From Bacteroides muris (ex Afrizal et al. 2022) (GTDB lineage: Bacteria; Bacteroidota; Bacteroidia; Bacteroidales; Bacteroidaceae), in contig NZ_SRYZ01000002.1 in assembly GCF_004793475.1 (NCBI RefSeq), positions 164,257-228,256 on the forward strand: a stretch of DNA of 64,000 nt, read 5' to 3'. Of this stretch, positions 1-8,780 are shown in pieces. Each line of letters starts with the position of its first letter. Within the stretch, counting starts at the first letter, position 1. Made by a program: the position numbers and the translations under genes. The notes under the pieces were generated by a model, which was not told where the DNA came from, did no database searches, and was given only the letters and a program-made list of their open reading frames with translations.

Positions 1-891
1 CATACCTTCAAGAATGGTCTGCACTTTGGCGTGACGGCTTCTGTTGCCGATGACAAGACTGAAGTAACCAAGTGGACGTATAATACAAAGATTCCTTCTT
101 ATGGAGCTACCGGATGGTGGGATAAGAGTGCTTATAAAGAAGGTATGGTTTTGGGAGATATCTGGGGCTTGCAGTTCGACCGTTTCCTGACGGAAGATGA
201 CTTTAATGCTGACGGTTCTTTGAAAGCCGGTTTGCCCGACCAGACTAAAGTATTCCCTGCCGGTTATCAATTTGCTCCCGGTGATGTGCTTTATAAAGAC
301 CTCGACAACAACGGTGAAATCGTAAAACAGACCAATACAAATGACAGGGGTGACCTTAGTGTTATAGGTAACGCCCTGCCGCGTTTACAGTTTGGTTTGA
401 ATTTGGATGCTGCTTGGAAAGGCTTTGATATAAGCATGTTCTTCCAGGGGGTAGCCAAGAGAAAACTTTGGGCGGCAGGTAACCAGGTATTGCCAGGCTT
501 TACTACCGGTGAACCCTTCTACAAAGGTGCTGAGGATTATTGGACTCCCGAAAACACAGATGCTTTCTATCCCCGTCCGATGGATTACAAGCAGTCTGCT
601 TCGGGTAACTATAGCGTGAATGACCGCTATTTGCTGAATATGGCTTATCTGCGTCTGAAGACGTTTACTGTGGGATATTCTCTTCCTAAGGTTTGGTTGA
701 GCAAATTCAAGGTGCAAGGTTTGCGTGTTTATTTCACCGGTGAAAACCTTTTCACCATCGACGGTGTGAAACCTGCTATCGATCCGGAAATAGGAATACG
801 TACGGCCAGTGGTAAGAGTGACCAGCGTAACTTTGGCCGTAGCTATCCATACCAGAAGACAGTGTCGTTCGGTATTCAGCTTAGTTTATAA
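1..891 (+). CDS. SusC-family TonB-linked outer membrane receptor, C-terminal part
   Basis: The reading frame is open from the first base of the window, so only the last 296 residues are visible; the plug and most of the barrel lie upstream. The sequence shows typical SusC barrel material: aromatic-rich alternating strands, a GENLFTIDG segment, and a C-terminus ending SFGIQLSL in the style of outer membrane strands. SusC proteins import oligosaccharides or peptides through the outer membrane with TonB energy. The SusD partner follows 19 bases downstream, which confirms the family. The substrate cannot be told because neighbouring hydrolases, if any, are outside the window. Confidence 0.93.
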   Translation, partial: HTFKNGLHFGVTASVADDKTEVTKWTYNTKIPSYGATGWWDKSAYKEGMVLGDIWGLQFDRFLTEDDFNADGSLKAGLPDQTKVFPAGYQFAPGDVLYKDLDNNGEIVKQTNTNDRGDLSVIGNALPRLQFGLNLDAAWKGFDISMFFQGVAKRKLWAAGNQVLPGFTTGEPFYKGAEDYWTPENTDAFYPRPMDYKQSASGNYSVNDRYLLNMAYLRLKTFTVGYSLPKVWLSKFKVQGLRVYFTGENLFTIDGVKPAIDPEIGIRTASGKSDQRNFGRSYPYQKTVSFGIQLSL

Positions 892-910
892 TCTAATAGT
901 AATTGCAGTT

Positions 911-2809
911 ATGAAAAAGAAAAATTTATTATATATCGTTTGTGCGTTGGCAATGGGCTCGCTCTGCGGTTGCGACGATTTTTTGAATAAAGACCCGCAG
1001 GACAAGCAGACCAATGACACTTATTGGCAGACTGAAACTTCTTTGCGTACTTATGCGCAAGACTTCTATTCTTCCTACTTTACAGGATATGGTACCGACT
1101 ATACTGTTTTTGCCGGTTATTTCTCTGGAGATGACTATACGGATGATTTTATCAATCTGAATAATGCAAATACAAACGGTTCAGGATATATTTATTTCTC
1201 CACTTCTGCCACTACGGACTGGAATAGCCAGACAGGAACTTGGTCGGGCAATTATAGTGTTATTTATAAAGCCAATGTCATGCTTGAGAAGATTCCCGGA
1301 ATGAATATTTCGGACGAAGCCAAGAAACACTGGGAAGGTGTTGCACGCTATTTCCGTGCAATGGCTTATAGTACGCTGGCAAAGTATTATGGCGGTGTTC
1401 CTTACTACGATAAGGTGACAGACCCGGCAGACCCGGCCCTTTATAAAGACCGTGATTCTTATTTGTATGTAGCGCAGAAGATACAAGAGGATTTTCAGTA
1501 TGCATTGGATAATGTACGTACGGATGATACGAAGCGCCAAGTCAACAAATATGTGGTTGGTGCGTATATGTCACGCGAAATGCTGTATCATGCCACATGG
1601 CTGAAGTATCACGGTACTACTGTAGGTCCTACTTCAGAGAAAGTGGCGGATGGTGATATTAAGAATTTACTGCAAGGAGCCATTAATGGTGCGGAGGTAG
1701 TGATGAACTCTGGTATCTATTCAATAGGCAATACCTATAATGCTTTGTTTACTACGGACGATTTGGCTAACAATCCGGAAGTTATCTGGTATCGTGAATA
1801 TACAAGCGGTTTGCAGTGTAATGCTTTGATGTCCTACAATGGCCCGGAAGATCAGACTCAGGGTGGTGTTACGCAAGATGTAATCAACACTTATCTTTGC
1901 AGTGACGGTTTGCCGATAGGTCAGTCTCCGCTGTATCAAGGTAAGGAAGATCCGAGTATTCAGAAGTCATTTCAAGATCGTGACCCGCGTTTGTATCAAA
2001 CTATTGCCGATAGTCTCCGTATCATGAGCGCCATGGGTACAAATTATACCGAAGGTACATCACCAACGGGATATCCTACCAAAAAGTTCCTGAACGACGA
2101 GTGGTGGGTGGCTGGTCTGGATTACTGTACCGGTAGATTAAGTCCGGCTGATGCTCCGTGTATCCGCTATGCGGAAGTGTTGCTGAACTATGTAGAAGCA
2201 CGTTATGAGATTGCTCAAGTGGGGGGTAACGGTTTCTCGCAGAGCGACCTTGACAAATCTATCAATGAACTCCGTGACCGTCAGCTGACGAAGTGGGGAG
2301 ATACTGAAGCCAAGACAATGCCGAAAGTTCAACTGAATGGCGGTAACTTGAGTGTGAATGGAGTTGTTATCAATGACCCTGCCCGTGACCCTGATGTCAA
2401 TCCGGTTTTGTGGGAAATCCGTCGTGAGCGTCGTATTGAGTTGATTATGGAAGGCCGTCGTGGTGAGGACCTCCGTCGTTGGGCCAAGTTTGAATACTTA
2501 AACTCAGAAGATGCAAATGGTTATCCTACCATGTCTTTCCTGGGTGCTTATGTCAATATGGCCGATTATCCGGAAATATCTTCAAAAGATGATTCCGGCA
2601 AGAGAGTGCTCTATCTGTTCGACCCGGAGAATCCCGGTAATGTAGAAACTGAAAAAGGGTATATTTATTATCTTCGTGAAAAAGAACTTCGTATATTCAA
2701 GGCTGGTGAATTGAATTCGGAACGCTACTATTTGCGTGCCATACCGGCTGCACAGTTGACTATTTATGAGAATAAAGGTCAGGTGTTGACTCAGAACCCA
2801 GGTTGGTAA
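911..2809 (+). CDS. SusD-family nutrient-binding outer membrane lipoprotein (RagB/SusD)
   Basis: A 632-residue lipoprotein. The ATG at 911 is chosen because it begins a lipoprotein signal peptide (MKKKNLL, lipobox LCGC with the lipidated Cys at residue 21) followed by an acidic DD, the surface-export type of signal in Bacteroidetes. The frame stays open upstream but that part is not signal-like. SusD proteins cap the SusC barrel and bind the glycan or peptide. The N-terminal RagB half is TPR-like and the C-terminal half has the family motif WEIRRERRIELIMEGRR. It is translationally close to the SusC gene and is the last gene of its operon. Confidence 0.95.
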   Translation: MKKKNLLYIVCALAMGSLCGCDDFLNKDPQDKQTNDTYWQTETSLRTYAQDFYSSYFTGYGTDYTVFAGYFSGDDYTDDFINLNNANTNGSGYIYFSTSATTDWNSQTGTWSGNYSVIYKANVMLEKIPGMNISDEAKKHWEGVARYFRAMAYSTLAKYYGGVPYYDKVTDPADPALYKDRDSYLYVAQKIQEDFQYALDNVRTDDTKRQVNKYVVGAYMSREMLYHATWLKYHGTTVGPTSEKVADGDIKNLLQGAINGAEVVMNSGIYSIGNTYNALFTTDDLANNPEVIWYREYTSGLQCNALMSYNGPEDQTQGGVTQDVINTYLCSDGLPIGQSPLYQGKEDPSIQKSFQDRDPRLYQTIADSLRIMSAMGTNYTEGTSPTGYPTKKFLNDEWWVAGLDYCTGRLSPADAPCIRYAEVLLNYVEARYEIAQVGGNGFSQSDLDKSINELRDRQLTKWGDTEAKTMPKVQLNGGNLSVNGVVINDPARDPDVNPVLWEIRRERRIELIMEGRRGEDLRRWAKFEYLNSEDANGYPTMSFLGAYVNMADYPEISSKDDSGKRVLYLFDPENPGNVETEKGYIYYLREKELRIFKAGELNSERYYLRAIPAAQLTIYENKGQVLTQNPGW

Positions 2810-2830
2810 TATTATGAAGTAGATTATAAA

Positions 2831-2875
2831 AATAAGGGATGTCCTCACAAAACGAGGACATCCCTTATTTTTTAT
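2831..2875. terminator. Bidirectional intrinsic terminator between susD-like gene and asd
   Basis: A 16-bp perfect stem (2831-2846 with 2854-2869) with a 7-base loop, preceded by A-rich and followed by T-rich sequence. It lies between the convergent SusD-family gene and asd, so it can stop both transcripts. Confidence 0.88.
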
Positions 2876-2886
2876 TCATTGTTCTC

Positions 2887-3894
2887 TTACAGTGCCTTTT
2901 CCTTAATCAGGTATTCTGCAATCTGTACCGCATTCAGTGCAGCGCCTTTTTTGATTTGGTCACCTACAATCCAGAATGTCAATCCGTTCTCGTTGCTGAG
3001 GTCCTTGCGGATACGGCCTACGTAAACCGGGTCTTTGCCGGCGAGGAACAACGGCATGGGGTATTCCTTTTCTGCCGGATTGTCCATCAGAATCAAGCCT
3101 TCGCCGTTGGCAAATGCTTCGCGGGCTTCTTCTATGGAGATGGGGCGCTCGGTCTCTACCCAGATACTTTCGGAGTGGGAACGGAGGGCAGGAACACGTA
3201 CACAAGTAGCACTGACTTTTACGTCAGAGTGCATAATCTTGCGTGTCTCGTTGTACATCTTCATTTCCTCTTTGGTATAGCCGTTTTCGGTGAATACGTC
3301 GATTTGCGGAATGAGGTTGAATGCCAGCTGGTAAGCGAATTTCTCAACGGTTACGGGTTCGCCTGCCAATACCTGGCGGTATTGCTCGTACAACTCGTCC
3401 ATGGCAGCAGCGCCGGCACCACTGGCAGCCTGATAGGTAGAAACATGCACGGTCTTTATATGGGAAAGCTGTTCGATGGCTTTCAGTGCCACTACCATTT
3501 GGATAGTAGTACAGTTAGGGTTGGCGATGATGCCGCGCGGACGGTCTTTGGCGTCAGCAGCATTTACTTCGGGTACTACCAAAGGCACATCGGCATCCAT
3601 ACGATAAGCGCTGGAATTGTCAATCATCACTGCTCCGTACTTGGTAATGGTTTCGGCAAACTCTTTGGAGGTGCCTGCGCCTGCGGAAGTGAAAGCGATA
3701 TCAACCCCTTTGAAGTCATCATTGTGTTGCAAGAGTTTCACCTCGATCTGTTTACCGCGGAAGGTATATTTGGTTCCGGCACTGCGTTTAGAACCGAACA
3801 ATACTAACTCGTCCAACGGGAAATTTCTTTCATCGAGCACTCGCAGGAACTCTTGTCCCACGGCTCCGCTTGCTCCAACAATAGCTACTTTCAT
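2887..3894 (-). CDS. asd: Aspartate-semialdehyde dehydrogenase
   Basis: 335 residues. It reduces beta-aspartyl phosphate with NADPH to aspartate semialdehyde, the branch point to lysine/diaminopimelate, threonine and methionine. The N-terminus has the Rossmann GASGAVGQ motif (residues 7-14). The catalytic cysteine is C128 in the NPNCTT motif. Length is normal for the family. The gene stands alone on the minus strand, between a terminator at its 3' end and its own promoter-like element (TAAATTTGC, read on the minus strand, at 3962-3970). Confidence 0.96.
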   Translation of the reverse strand: MKVAIVGASGAVGQEFLRVLDERNFPLDELVLFGSKRSAGTKYTFRGKQIEVKLLQHNDDFKGVDIAFTSAGAGTSKEFAETITKYGAVMIDNSSAYRMDADVPLVVPEVNAADAKDRPRGIIANPNCTTIQMVVALKAIEQLSHIKTVHVSTYQAASGAGAAAMDELYEQYRQVLAGEPVTVEKFAYQLAFNLIPQIDVFTENGYTKEEMKMYNETRKIMHSDVKVSATCVRVPALRSHSESIWVETERPISIEEAREAFANGEGLILMDNPAEKEYPMPLFLAGKDPVYVGRIRKDLSNENGLTFWIVGDQIKKGAALNAVQIAEYLIKEKAL

Positions 3895-3961
3895 TTTTCT
3901 TTTGTTTTAAATTAAGTTTATAAAAAAGTGAAATACTATCTCTAAAAAGATAGAATTGGTC

Positions 3962-3970
3962 GCAAATTTA
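3962..3970 (-). promoter_or_regulatory. asd promoter, -7 element
   Basis: TAAATTTGC on the minus strand matches the Bacteroides -7 consensus TAnnTTTG, about 70 bases before the asd ATG. No clear -33 TTTG at the usual spacing. Confidence 0.55.
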
Positions 3971-4017
3971 TAACAAAATGCTGTATAACACCGCATAAAG
4001 TGAAAAGTTTTTCGTTA

Positions 4018-4031
4018 TTTTGCATGCAAAA
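4018..4031. promoter_or_regulatory. 14-bp perfect palindrome in the antiporter promoter
   Basis: TTTTGCATGCAAAA is fully self-complementary and overlaps a promoter-like TTATTTTGC (4015-4023) about 26 bases before the antiporter start. It could be an operator, but an unusually symmetric -7 region is equally possible. Confidence 0.3.
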
Positions 4032-4048
4032 CCTAAAACTTACAGCCT

Positions 4049-6178
4049 ATGAACTGGTTTGACTTCAGCTTGAAACTTCCCATCACCGACCCTACATGGA
4101 TATTCCTCCTTGTACTCCTCATTATATTGTTTGCTCCCATATTGTTGAATAAGCTTCGTATTCCGCACATTATCGGAATGATACTGGCGGGGCTTGTCAT
4201 CGGGGAGCATGGTTTCAATATTTTGGTGCGTGACAGCAGTTTTGAACTTTTCGGCAAAGTAGGCTTGTATTACATCATGTTCCTTGCCGGTCTGGAAATG
4301 AATATGGGAGACTTCAAACAGAACCGGGGCAAAGCTCTTGTTTTGGGGCTCTTGGCTTTTATTGTGCCCATAGGCATAGGTTTGGTAACGAATATAGCTT
4401 TGTTGAAGTACGGGGTGCTGACCTCTGTCCTGCTGGCAAGTATGTATGCGTCGCATACGCTGGTGGCTTATCCCATCGTGATTCGTTACGGTGTGTCGCG
4501 GCATCGTAGTGTGAGCATTGCGGTGGGAGGAACGGCGGTTACGGATACACTCACTTTGCTGGTTCTGGCCGTTGTGGGTGGTATGTTCAAGGGAGAGTCG
4601 GACGGCTTCTTCTGGGTATGGCTTGTCATAAAGGTTATCTTCCTGGGTATTTTGATTGTATATCTGTTTCCACGCATAGGTCGTTGGTTCTTTCGGAGGT
4701 ACGATGACAACGTAATGCAGTTCATATTCGTGCTTGCCATGGTTTTTCTCGGAGCCGGATTGATGGAGTTTGTGGGGATGGAGGGTATCCTGGGTGCTTT
4801 CCTGGCAGGTTTGGTATTGAACCGGCTGATTCCGCATGTCTCTCCGCTGATGAACCATCTGGAGTTTGTGGGCAACGCCTTGTTTATTCCCTATTTCCTG
4901 ATAGGTGTGGGCATGCTGATTGATGTGCACGTGATTTTCGGTCATGGCGATGCTCTGAAAGTAGCGGCTGTAATGATTGTGGTGGCATTGGCTGGTAAAT
5001 GGATTGCCTGCTGGCTGACGCAGAAAATATATAAGATGGAAGGGATTGAACGGGAGTTGATGTACGGATTGAGCAATGCACAGGCAGCGGCAACGCTGGC
5101 GGCTGTGTTGGTGGGATACAACATCATTCTGCCTGGTGGGGAACGCTTGCTGAATGATGATGTATTAAACGGTACCGTTCTGCTGATTCTTGTAACTTGC
5201 ATCGTCAGTTCGTTTATTACGGAACGTGCCGCACGGAAGATTGCCATGGAGGAAGCCCATCTGGAAGCAAGTCGTTCCGTGGAGCCGGAGAAGATTCTGA
5301 TTCCGATAGCCAACCCCGATACGATTGAAGACTTGATAAATCTTTCTTTGGTGATACGCGACCCGAAGCAACGGGATAATCTGTTGGCACTGAATGTCAT
5401 CAACGACGATAGCAGTTCTGAAAGTGCTGAACTGCGCGGGAAACGCTATCTGGAAAAGGCTGCCATGATAACGGCCTCGGCAGATGTACCGTTGAGGCAA
5501 ATTACACGTTATGACTTGAATATCGCTTCCGGAATTATCCATGCGGCAAAAGAATATGCAGCGACCGATGTCATTATAGGTCTGCACCGTAAAGTCAATA
5601 TCGTGGACTCCTTCTTCGGTATGCTGACGGAGAATCTGCTGAAAGGCTTGCATCGCGAGGTGATGGTTTCCAAGTTCCTGATGCCCATTAACACAATCAG
5701 GCGGGTGATTGTGGCGGTACCTCCGAAAGCCGAGTATGAGGCGGGATTCCTGAAATGGGTGGAACATTTTTGCCGGTTGGGGAGTACTTTGGGTTGCCGG
5801 GTGCATTTTTATGCCAATGAAGAGACTACCGCCCATCTTCAAGGGCTGGTGAAAGCCAAATATGGACAGACATTGACAGACTTTTCCCGCCTGGACGATT
5901 GGGGGGACTTGCTGATATTGACCGGGCAAGTGAATTTTGACCATCTGTTAGTGATTATCAGTGCCCGTCGGGGCTCCATCTCCTATGACAGCTCCTTCGA
6001 GAAGTTGCCGGCACAAATCAGTAAATATTTTGCAAATAATAGTCTGATTGTATTGTATCCGGATCAACTAGGTGAACCGCAGGATGCGGTATCCTTCTCA
6101 AATCCGCGTGGCAACAATGAGTCGCAACATTACGAGAAGGTCGGCAAATGGTTTTATAAGTGGTTTAAAAAAAGCTGA
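4049..6178 (+). CDS. Monovalent cation:proton antiporter (CPA2/Kef type) with C-terminal USP-like domain
   Basis: 709 residues. The first ~390 residues are about twelve hydrophobic segments with CPA2-type motifs (for example the AGLEMN and EGILGAFLAGLVLNR regions). The C-terminal ~300 residues are soluble and resemble universal stress protein folds (ILIPIANPDTIEDLINLS; DVIIGLHRK). It exchanges Na+ or K+ for H+ across the inner membrane; the ion is not determined by sequence. The ATG at 4049 gives a hydrophobic start and is preceded by a promoter-like element. The tcdA-like gene begins 1 base after its stop codon, so they are probably cotranscribed. Confidence 0.9.
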   Translation: MNWFDFSLKLPITDPTWIFLLVLLIILFAPILLNKLRIPHIIGMILAGLVIGEHGFNILVRDSSFELFGKVGLYYIMFLAGLEMNMGDFKQNRGKALVLGLLAFIVPIGIGLVTNIALLKYGVLTSVLLASMYASHTLVAYPIVIRYGVSRHRSVSIAVGGTAVTDTLTLLVLAVVGGMFKGESDGFFWVWLVIKVIFLGILIVYLFPRIGRWFFRRYDDNVMQFIFVLAMVFLGAGLMEFVGMEGILGAFLAGLVLNRLIPHVSPLMNHLEFVGNALFIPYFLIGVGMLIDVHVIFGHGDALKVAAVMIVVALAGKWIACWLTQKIYKMEGIERELMYGLSNAQAAATLAAVLVGYNIILPGGERLLNDDVLNGTVLLILVTCIVSSFITERAARKIAMEEAHLEASRSVEPEKILIPIANPDTIEDLINLSLVIRDPKQRDNLLALNVINDDSSSESAELRGKRYLEKAAMITASADVPLRQITRYDLNIASGIIHAAKEYAATDVIIGLHRKVNIVDSFFGMLTENLLKGLHREVMVSKFLMPINTIRRVIVAVPPKAEYEAGFLKWVEHFCRLGSTLGCRVHFYANEETTAHLQGLVKAKYGQTLTDFSRLDDWGDLLILTGQVNFDHLLVIISARRGSISYDSSFEKLPAQISKYFANNSLIVLYPDQLGEPQDAVSFSNPRGNNESQHYEKVGKWFYKWFKKS

Positions 6179-6179
6179 A

Positions 6180-6890
6180 ATGGAAGATTGGAAACAACGA
6201 ACGCAACTCCTGCTGGGAGATGAAAAGATGGAACGGCTACGTAAAGCGCATGTACTTGTCGTAGGACTGGGTGGTGTAGGTGCTTATGCGGCCGAGATGA
6301 TATGCCGTGCCGGAGTGGGGCGGATGACGATTGTCGATGCTGATACCGTGCAGTCTACGAACATAAACCGTCAGTTGCCGGCTCTGCATTCTACCTTGGG
6401 GCAGAAGAAGGCAGAGATATTGGCATCACGTTTCAGGGACATTAATCCGGCTCTGGAATTGAAAGTGTTTCCCATATTCCTGAAAGATGAGAACATACCG
6501 GAACTGCTGGATGCAGCGGCTTATGACTTTGTGGTGGATGCCATTGATACGCTTGCTCCAAAATGCCATTTGATAGCGGAAACCATGAGGCGGCATATCA
6601 AGATTGTGTCCAGCATGGGGGCGGGAGCAAAGAGTGACATTACGCAAGTGCGCTTTGCCGATATATGGGATACCTATCATTGTGGATTGAGCAAGGCTGT
6701 GCGTAAGCGTCTGCAAAAGATGGGCATAAAGCGCAAGCTTCCCGTAGTTTTCAGTACGGAGCAAGCGGACTTGAAGGCGGTGTTGCTGACGGATGATGAG
6801 ATGAACAAGAAATCCACTTGCGGCACGATAAGTTATCTGCCGGCAGTGTTTGGCTGCTACTTGGCAGAATATGTCATTAAAAGGCTGTAA
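6180..6890 (+). CDS. tcdA: tRNA threonylcarbamoyladenosine dehydratase (ThiF/MoeB/HesA family)
   Basis: 236 residues from the ATG at 6180, which directly follows the antiporter stop; the frame is open further upstream but that overlaps the antiporter gene. It contains the E1-like nucleotide-binding motif GLGGVG (residues 29-34) and the following [14 protein letters not shown] segment of ThiF-type adenylyltransferases. TcdA cyclises t6A to ct6A at position 37 of ANN-decoding tRNAs. Its length and its lack of a partner thiS/moaD gene fit TcdA better than ThiF or MoeB. Confidence 0.88.
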   Translation: MEDWKQRTQLLLGDEKMERLRKAHVLVVGLGGVGAYAAEMICRAGVGRMTIVDADTVQSTNINRQLPALHSTLGQKKAEILASRFRDINPALELKVFPIFLKDENIPELLDAAAYDFVVDAIDTLAPKCHLIAETMRRHIKIVSSMGAGAKSDITQVRFADIWDTYHCGLSKAVRKRLQKMGIKRKLPVVFSTEQADLKAVLLTDDEMNKKSTCGTISYLPAVFGCYLAEYVIKRL

Positions 6891-6901
6891 AATTACTAAT
6901 T

Positions 6902-7561
6902 ATGATCCATTTAGAGAATATAACGAAGAGTTTCGGTAATCTGCAAGTGTTGCGGGGTATTGACTTGGAGATAGAGAAAGGGGAGATTGCCAGTATTGTA
7001 GGACCCAGTGGAGCAGGTAAAACTACCTTGCTGCAAATCATGGGTACGTTGGATATGCCGGATGGCGGTTCGGTGGTTATTGACGGCACACAAGTCAACC
7101 GTATGAGGGAGAGGGAACTTTCTGCATTTCGCAACCGGCATATCGGTTTTGTGTTCCAGTTCCACCAGCTTCTGCCGGAGTTTACGGCTTTGGAGAATGT
7201 AATGATACCGGCCTTTATTGCCGGAAGAGGACAGCAGGAAGCCAAGGAAGCGGCTGCGGAAATTCTTGAATTCATGGGGCTTGCCGAACGGGCTTCCCAC
7301 AAACCGAATGAGTTGTCGGGAGGTGAGAAGCAGCGTGTGGCGGTGGCCCGTGCTCTCATCAATCATCCGGCAGTGGTGCTGGCAGATGAACCTTCCGGTA
7401 GCTTGGATACCCATAATAAGGAAGAACTGCACCAGCTCTTTTTTGATTTACGTAACCGTTTCGGACAAACGTTTGTTATCGTAACCCATGATGAAGGACT
7501 GGCGCAGCTCACCGACCGGACGATACATCTGATTGACGGGGAAATCAATAAAATGGTCTGA
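6902..7561 (+). CDS. ABC transporter ATP-binding protein, LolD/MacB type
   Basis: 219 residues, a lone ATPase subunit. Walker A is GPSGAGKTT (residues 34-42), the signature [15 protein letters not shown] starts near residue 138, and Walker B plus catalytic Glu is VVLADEPSG near residue 160. The closest groups are LolD (lipoprotein release) and MacB/FtsE-like ATPases. No permease gene is adjacent, as is usual for the Bacteroides lolD-like gene. It follows tcdA by 11 bases and is probably in the same transcript. Confidence 0.88.
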   Translation: MIHLENITKSFGNLQVLRGIDLEIEKGEIASIVGPSGAGKTTLLQIMGTLDMPDGGSVVIDGTQVNRMRERELSAFRNRHIGFVFQFHQLLPEFTALENVMIPAFIAGRGQQEAKEAAAEILEFMGLAERASHKPNELSGGEKQRVAVARALINHPAVVLADEPSGSLDTHNKEELHQLFFDLRNRFGQTFVIVTHDEGLAQLTDRTIHLIDGEINKMV

Positions 7562-7563
7562 GC

Positions 7564-7695
7564 CTATTTCCCTGTGCCCATTACTCCCGAGTCATTGTCA
7601 CTGTTGTTCACCTTTCGCTGTGCCGTCTTGAAACTACGGCTGAACGAGAAGTAGCGGGGAAAGTTTACCAGGAACATGCGGGAGTTCTCATTTCT
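7564..7695 (-). pseudogene. C-terminal remnant of an outer-membrane beta-barrel (TonB-receptor-like) gene
   Basis: On the minus strand, 43 codons run from just after an in-frame TGA to a stop at 7564-7566. They encode SRMFLVNFPRYFSFSRSFK and a tail ending NNSDNDSGVMGTGK. Alternating aromatic strands with this kind of polar tail are typical of the last strand of Bacteroides outer membrane beta-barrel receptors. Nothing of the rest of the gene is present upstream, so this is a decayed 3' end left by a deletion. The match is by pattern recognition, not alignment. Confidence 0.5.
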
Positions 7696-7823
7696 TCATA
7701 TTGATATGATGGTTCTAATCCTTATTGCAGTAGACCTTCCTGCTTTCAAGGCGTTTCTGCTTGTTAAACGAAATGAGTGGTGAAAAGGTTACATCAGACA
7801 TTGAAGAATGTTGCATGATGCTG

Positions 7824-8774
7824 TTATTCAAAGCAAACGTAGTGACTGATTTTCTCCAAATCGGTATCGGAGAATTCCTCGTAAAGTGCAAAAGGTTTCA
7901 GACTATGAAGGTTGCCTTTCTTCTTTCGGTATTCTACAATGGCCTTTGCTTGGTAGAAGTTGATGTAAGGATGGTTGCGTAGCCTCTCTAGGCTACTACG
8001 GTTCAGGTTGATGAGGCGGATGGCCCGGGTGTCGATGGAAAACCAAGACTGCAATTGGCTGGTGTCCAAATGGATTTCTTGTAGTTGTGTGATGTCGTAG
8101 AATCCTCCCAGGCGTTGTCGGTAACTGATGATTAGACGGGCAATGCCGCTACCGATGCCTGGTATTTTCTTCAGCTCTGTGGTGTCGGCGCGGTTCAGGT
8201 CGACAAGGGTTCCGGCCGGATATTTTTCCGGTGCAATTCGGGAAGTGGCAGCGCTGTCATTGCTTCCAGGAGAGCTGTACAACCGGGCGGTTCTTGTTTC
8301 TGTGTCTTCCGGAGTGATGTGGATATAGGGCAGGAGTGTCTGATATTGTTTTTCTGTCATTCCATATATTTTCCGGAAATCTTCCGCCTTACGGAACTTC
8401 CCCCCTTTGCTACGGTAGCGGAGTATGTTTCGCACCATCCATCCGGGCAGTCCCAGTCGACAAAAAGTGACGGAGTCGGCGGTATTGGGATTAAAACGGG
8501 CCAGGGAGACAGTTGGAGGGTGCTTTGGGAGAGAAGAATTAAATCTGTTGTCCCATTTTTGTTCCTTTTCTTGTATGGATGCGATGAACGATTCGTATTC
8601 TGCCATGGCAGTGGCCTGCCGCCGGATTGCTTCATCGGAGAGGGGGCGGTTTTCTCTTTGGTATATATAAATATACCCGGAGAGAAAGACGAGAATGATG
8701 CCGGTAATCAAAACCAGTATTCCGCGTCTTTCTCCTCGGGAGAAATAAAGGAATTCTTTAAAAGGATTCTGCAT
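7824..8774 (-). CDS. Helix-hairpin-helix (ComEA-like) membrane-anchored protein
   Basis: 316 residues. An N-terminal membrane segment lies around residues 15-35 (GILVLITGIILVFLSGYIYI). Several helix-hairpin-helix modules follow; the clearest is LVDLNRADTTELKKIPGIGS, with another near FNPNTADSVTFCRLG and a third at the C-terminus. HhH repeats bind DNA without sequence specificity, and ComEA uses them in DNA uptake, but three-module Bacteroidetes proteins of this type have no firm role that I know. It starts 6 bases after the symporter stop and is probably cotranscribed with it. Confidence 0.82.
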   Translation of the reverse strand: MQNPFKEFLYFSRGERRGILVLITGIILVFLSGYIYIYQRENRPLSDEAIRRQATAMAEYESFIASIQEKEQKWDNRFNSSLPKHPPTVSLARFNPNTADSVTFCRLGLPGWMVRNILRYRSKGGKFRKAEDFRKIYGMTEKQYQTLLPYIHITPEDTETRTARLYSSPGSNDSAATSRIAPEKYPAGTLVDLNRADTTELKKIPGIGSGIARLIISYRQRLGGFYDITQLQEIHLDTSQLQSWFSIDTRAIRLINLNRSSLERLRNHPYINFYQAKAIVEYRKKKGNLHSLKPFALYEEFSDTDLEKISHYVCFE

Positions 8775-8780
8775 GATAGC

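Noticed and set aside
2839..3807. 322-codon plus-strand frame opposite asd
   Set aside because: It is a shadow of the asd gene; the minus-strand protein has intact catalytic motifs and family length.
4040..4945. 301-codon minus-strand frame opposite the antiporter
   Set aside because: His/Gln-rich shadow of the membrane protein coding strand, no domain.
5165..5944. 259-codon minus-strand frame opposite the antiporter C-terminus
   Set aside because: Shadow frame; the plus strand has a continuous antiporter and USP-like domain.
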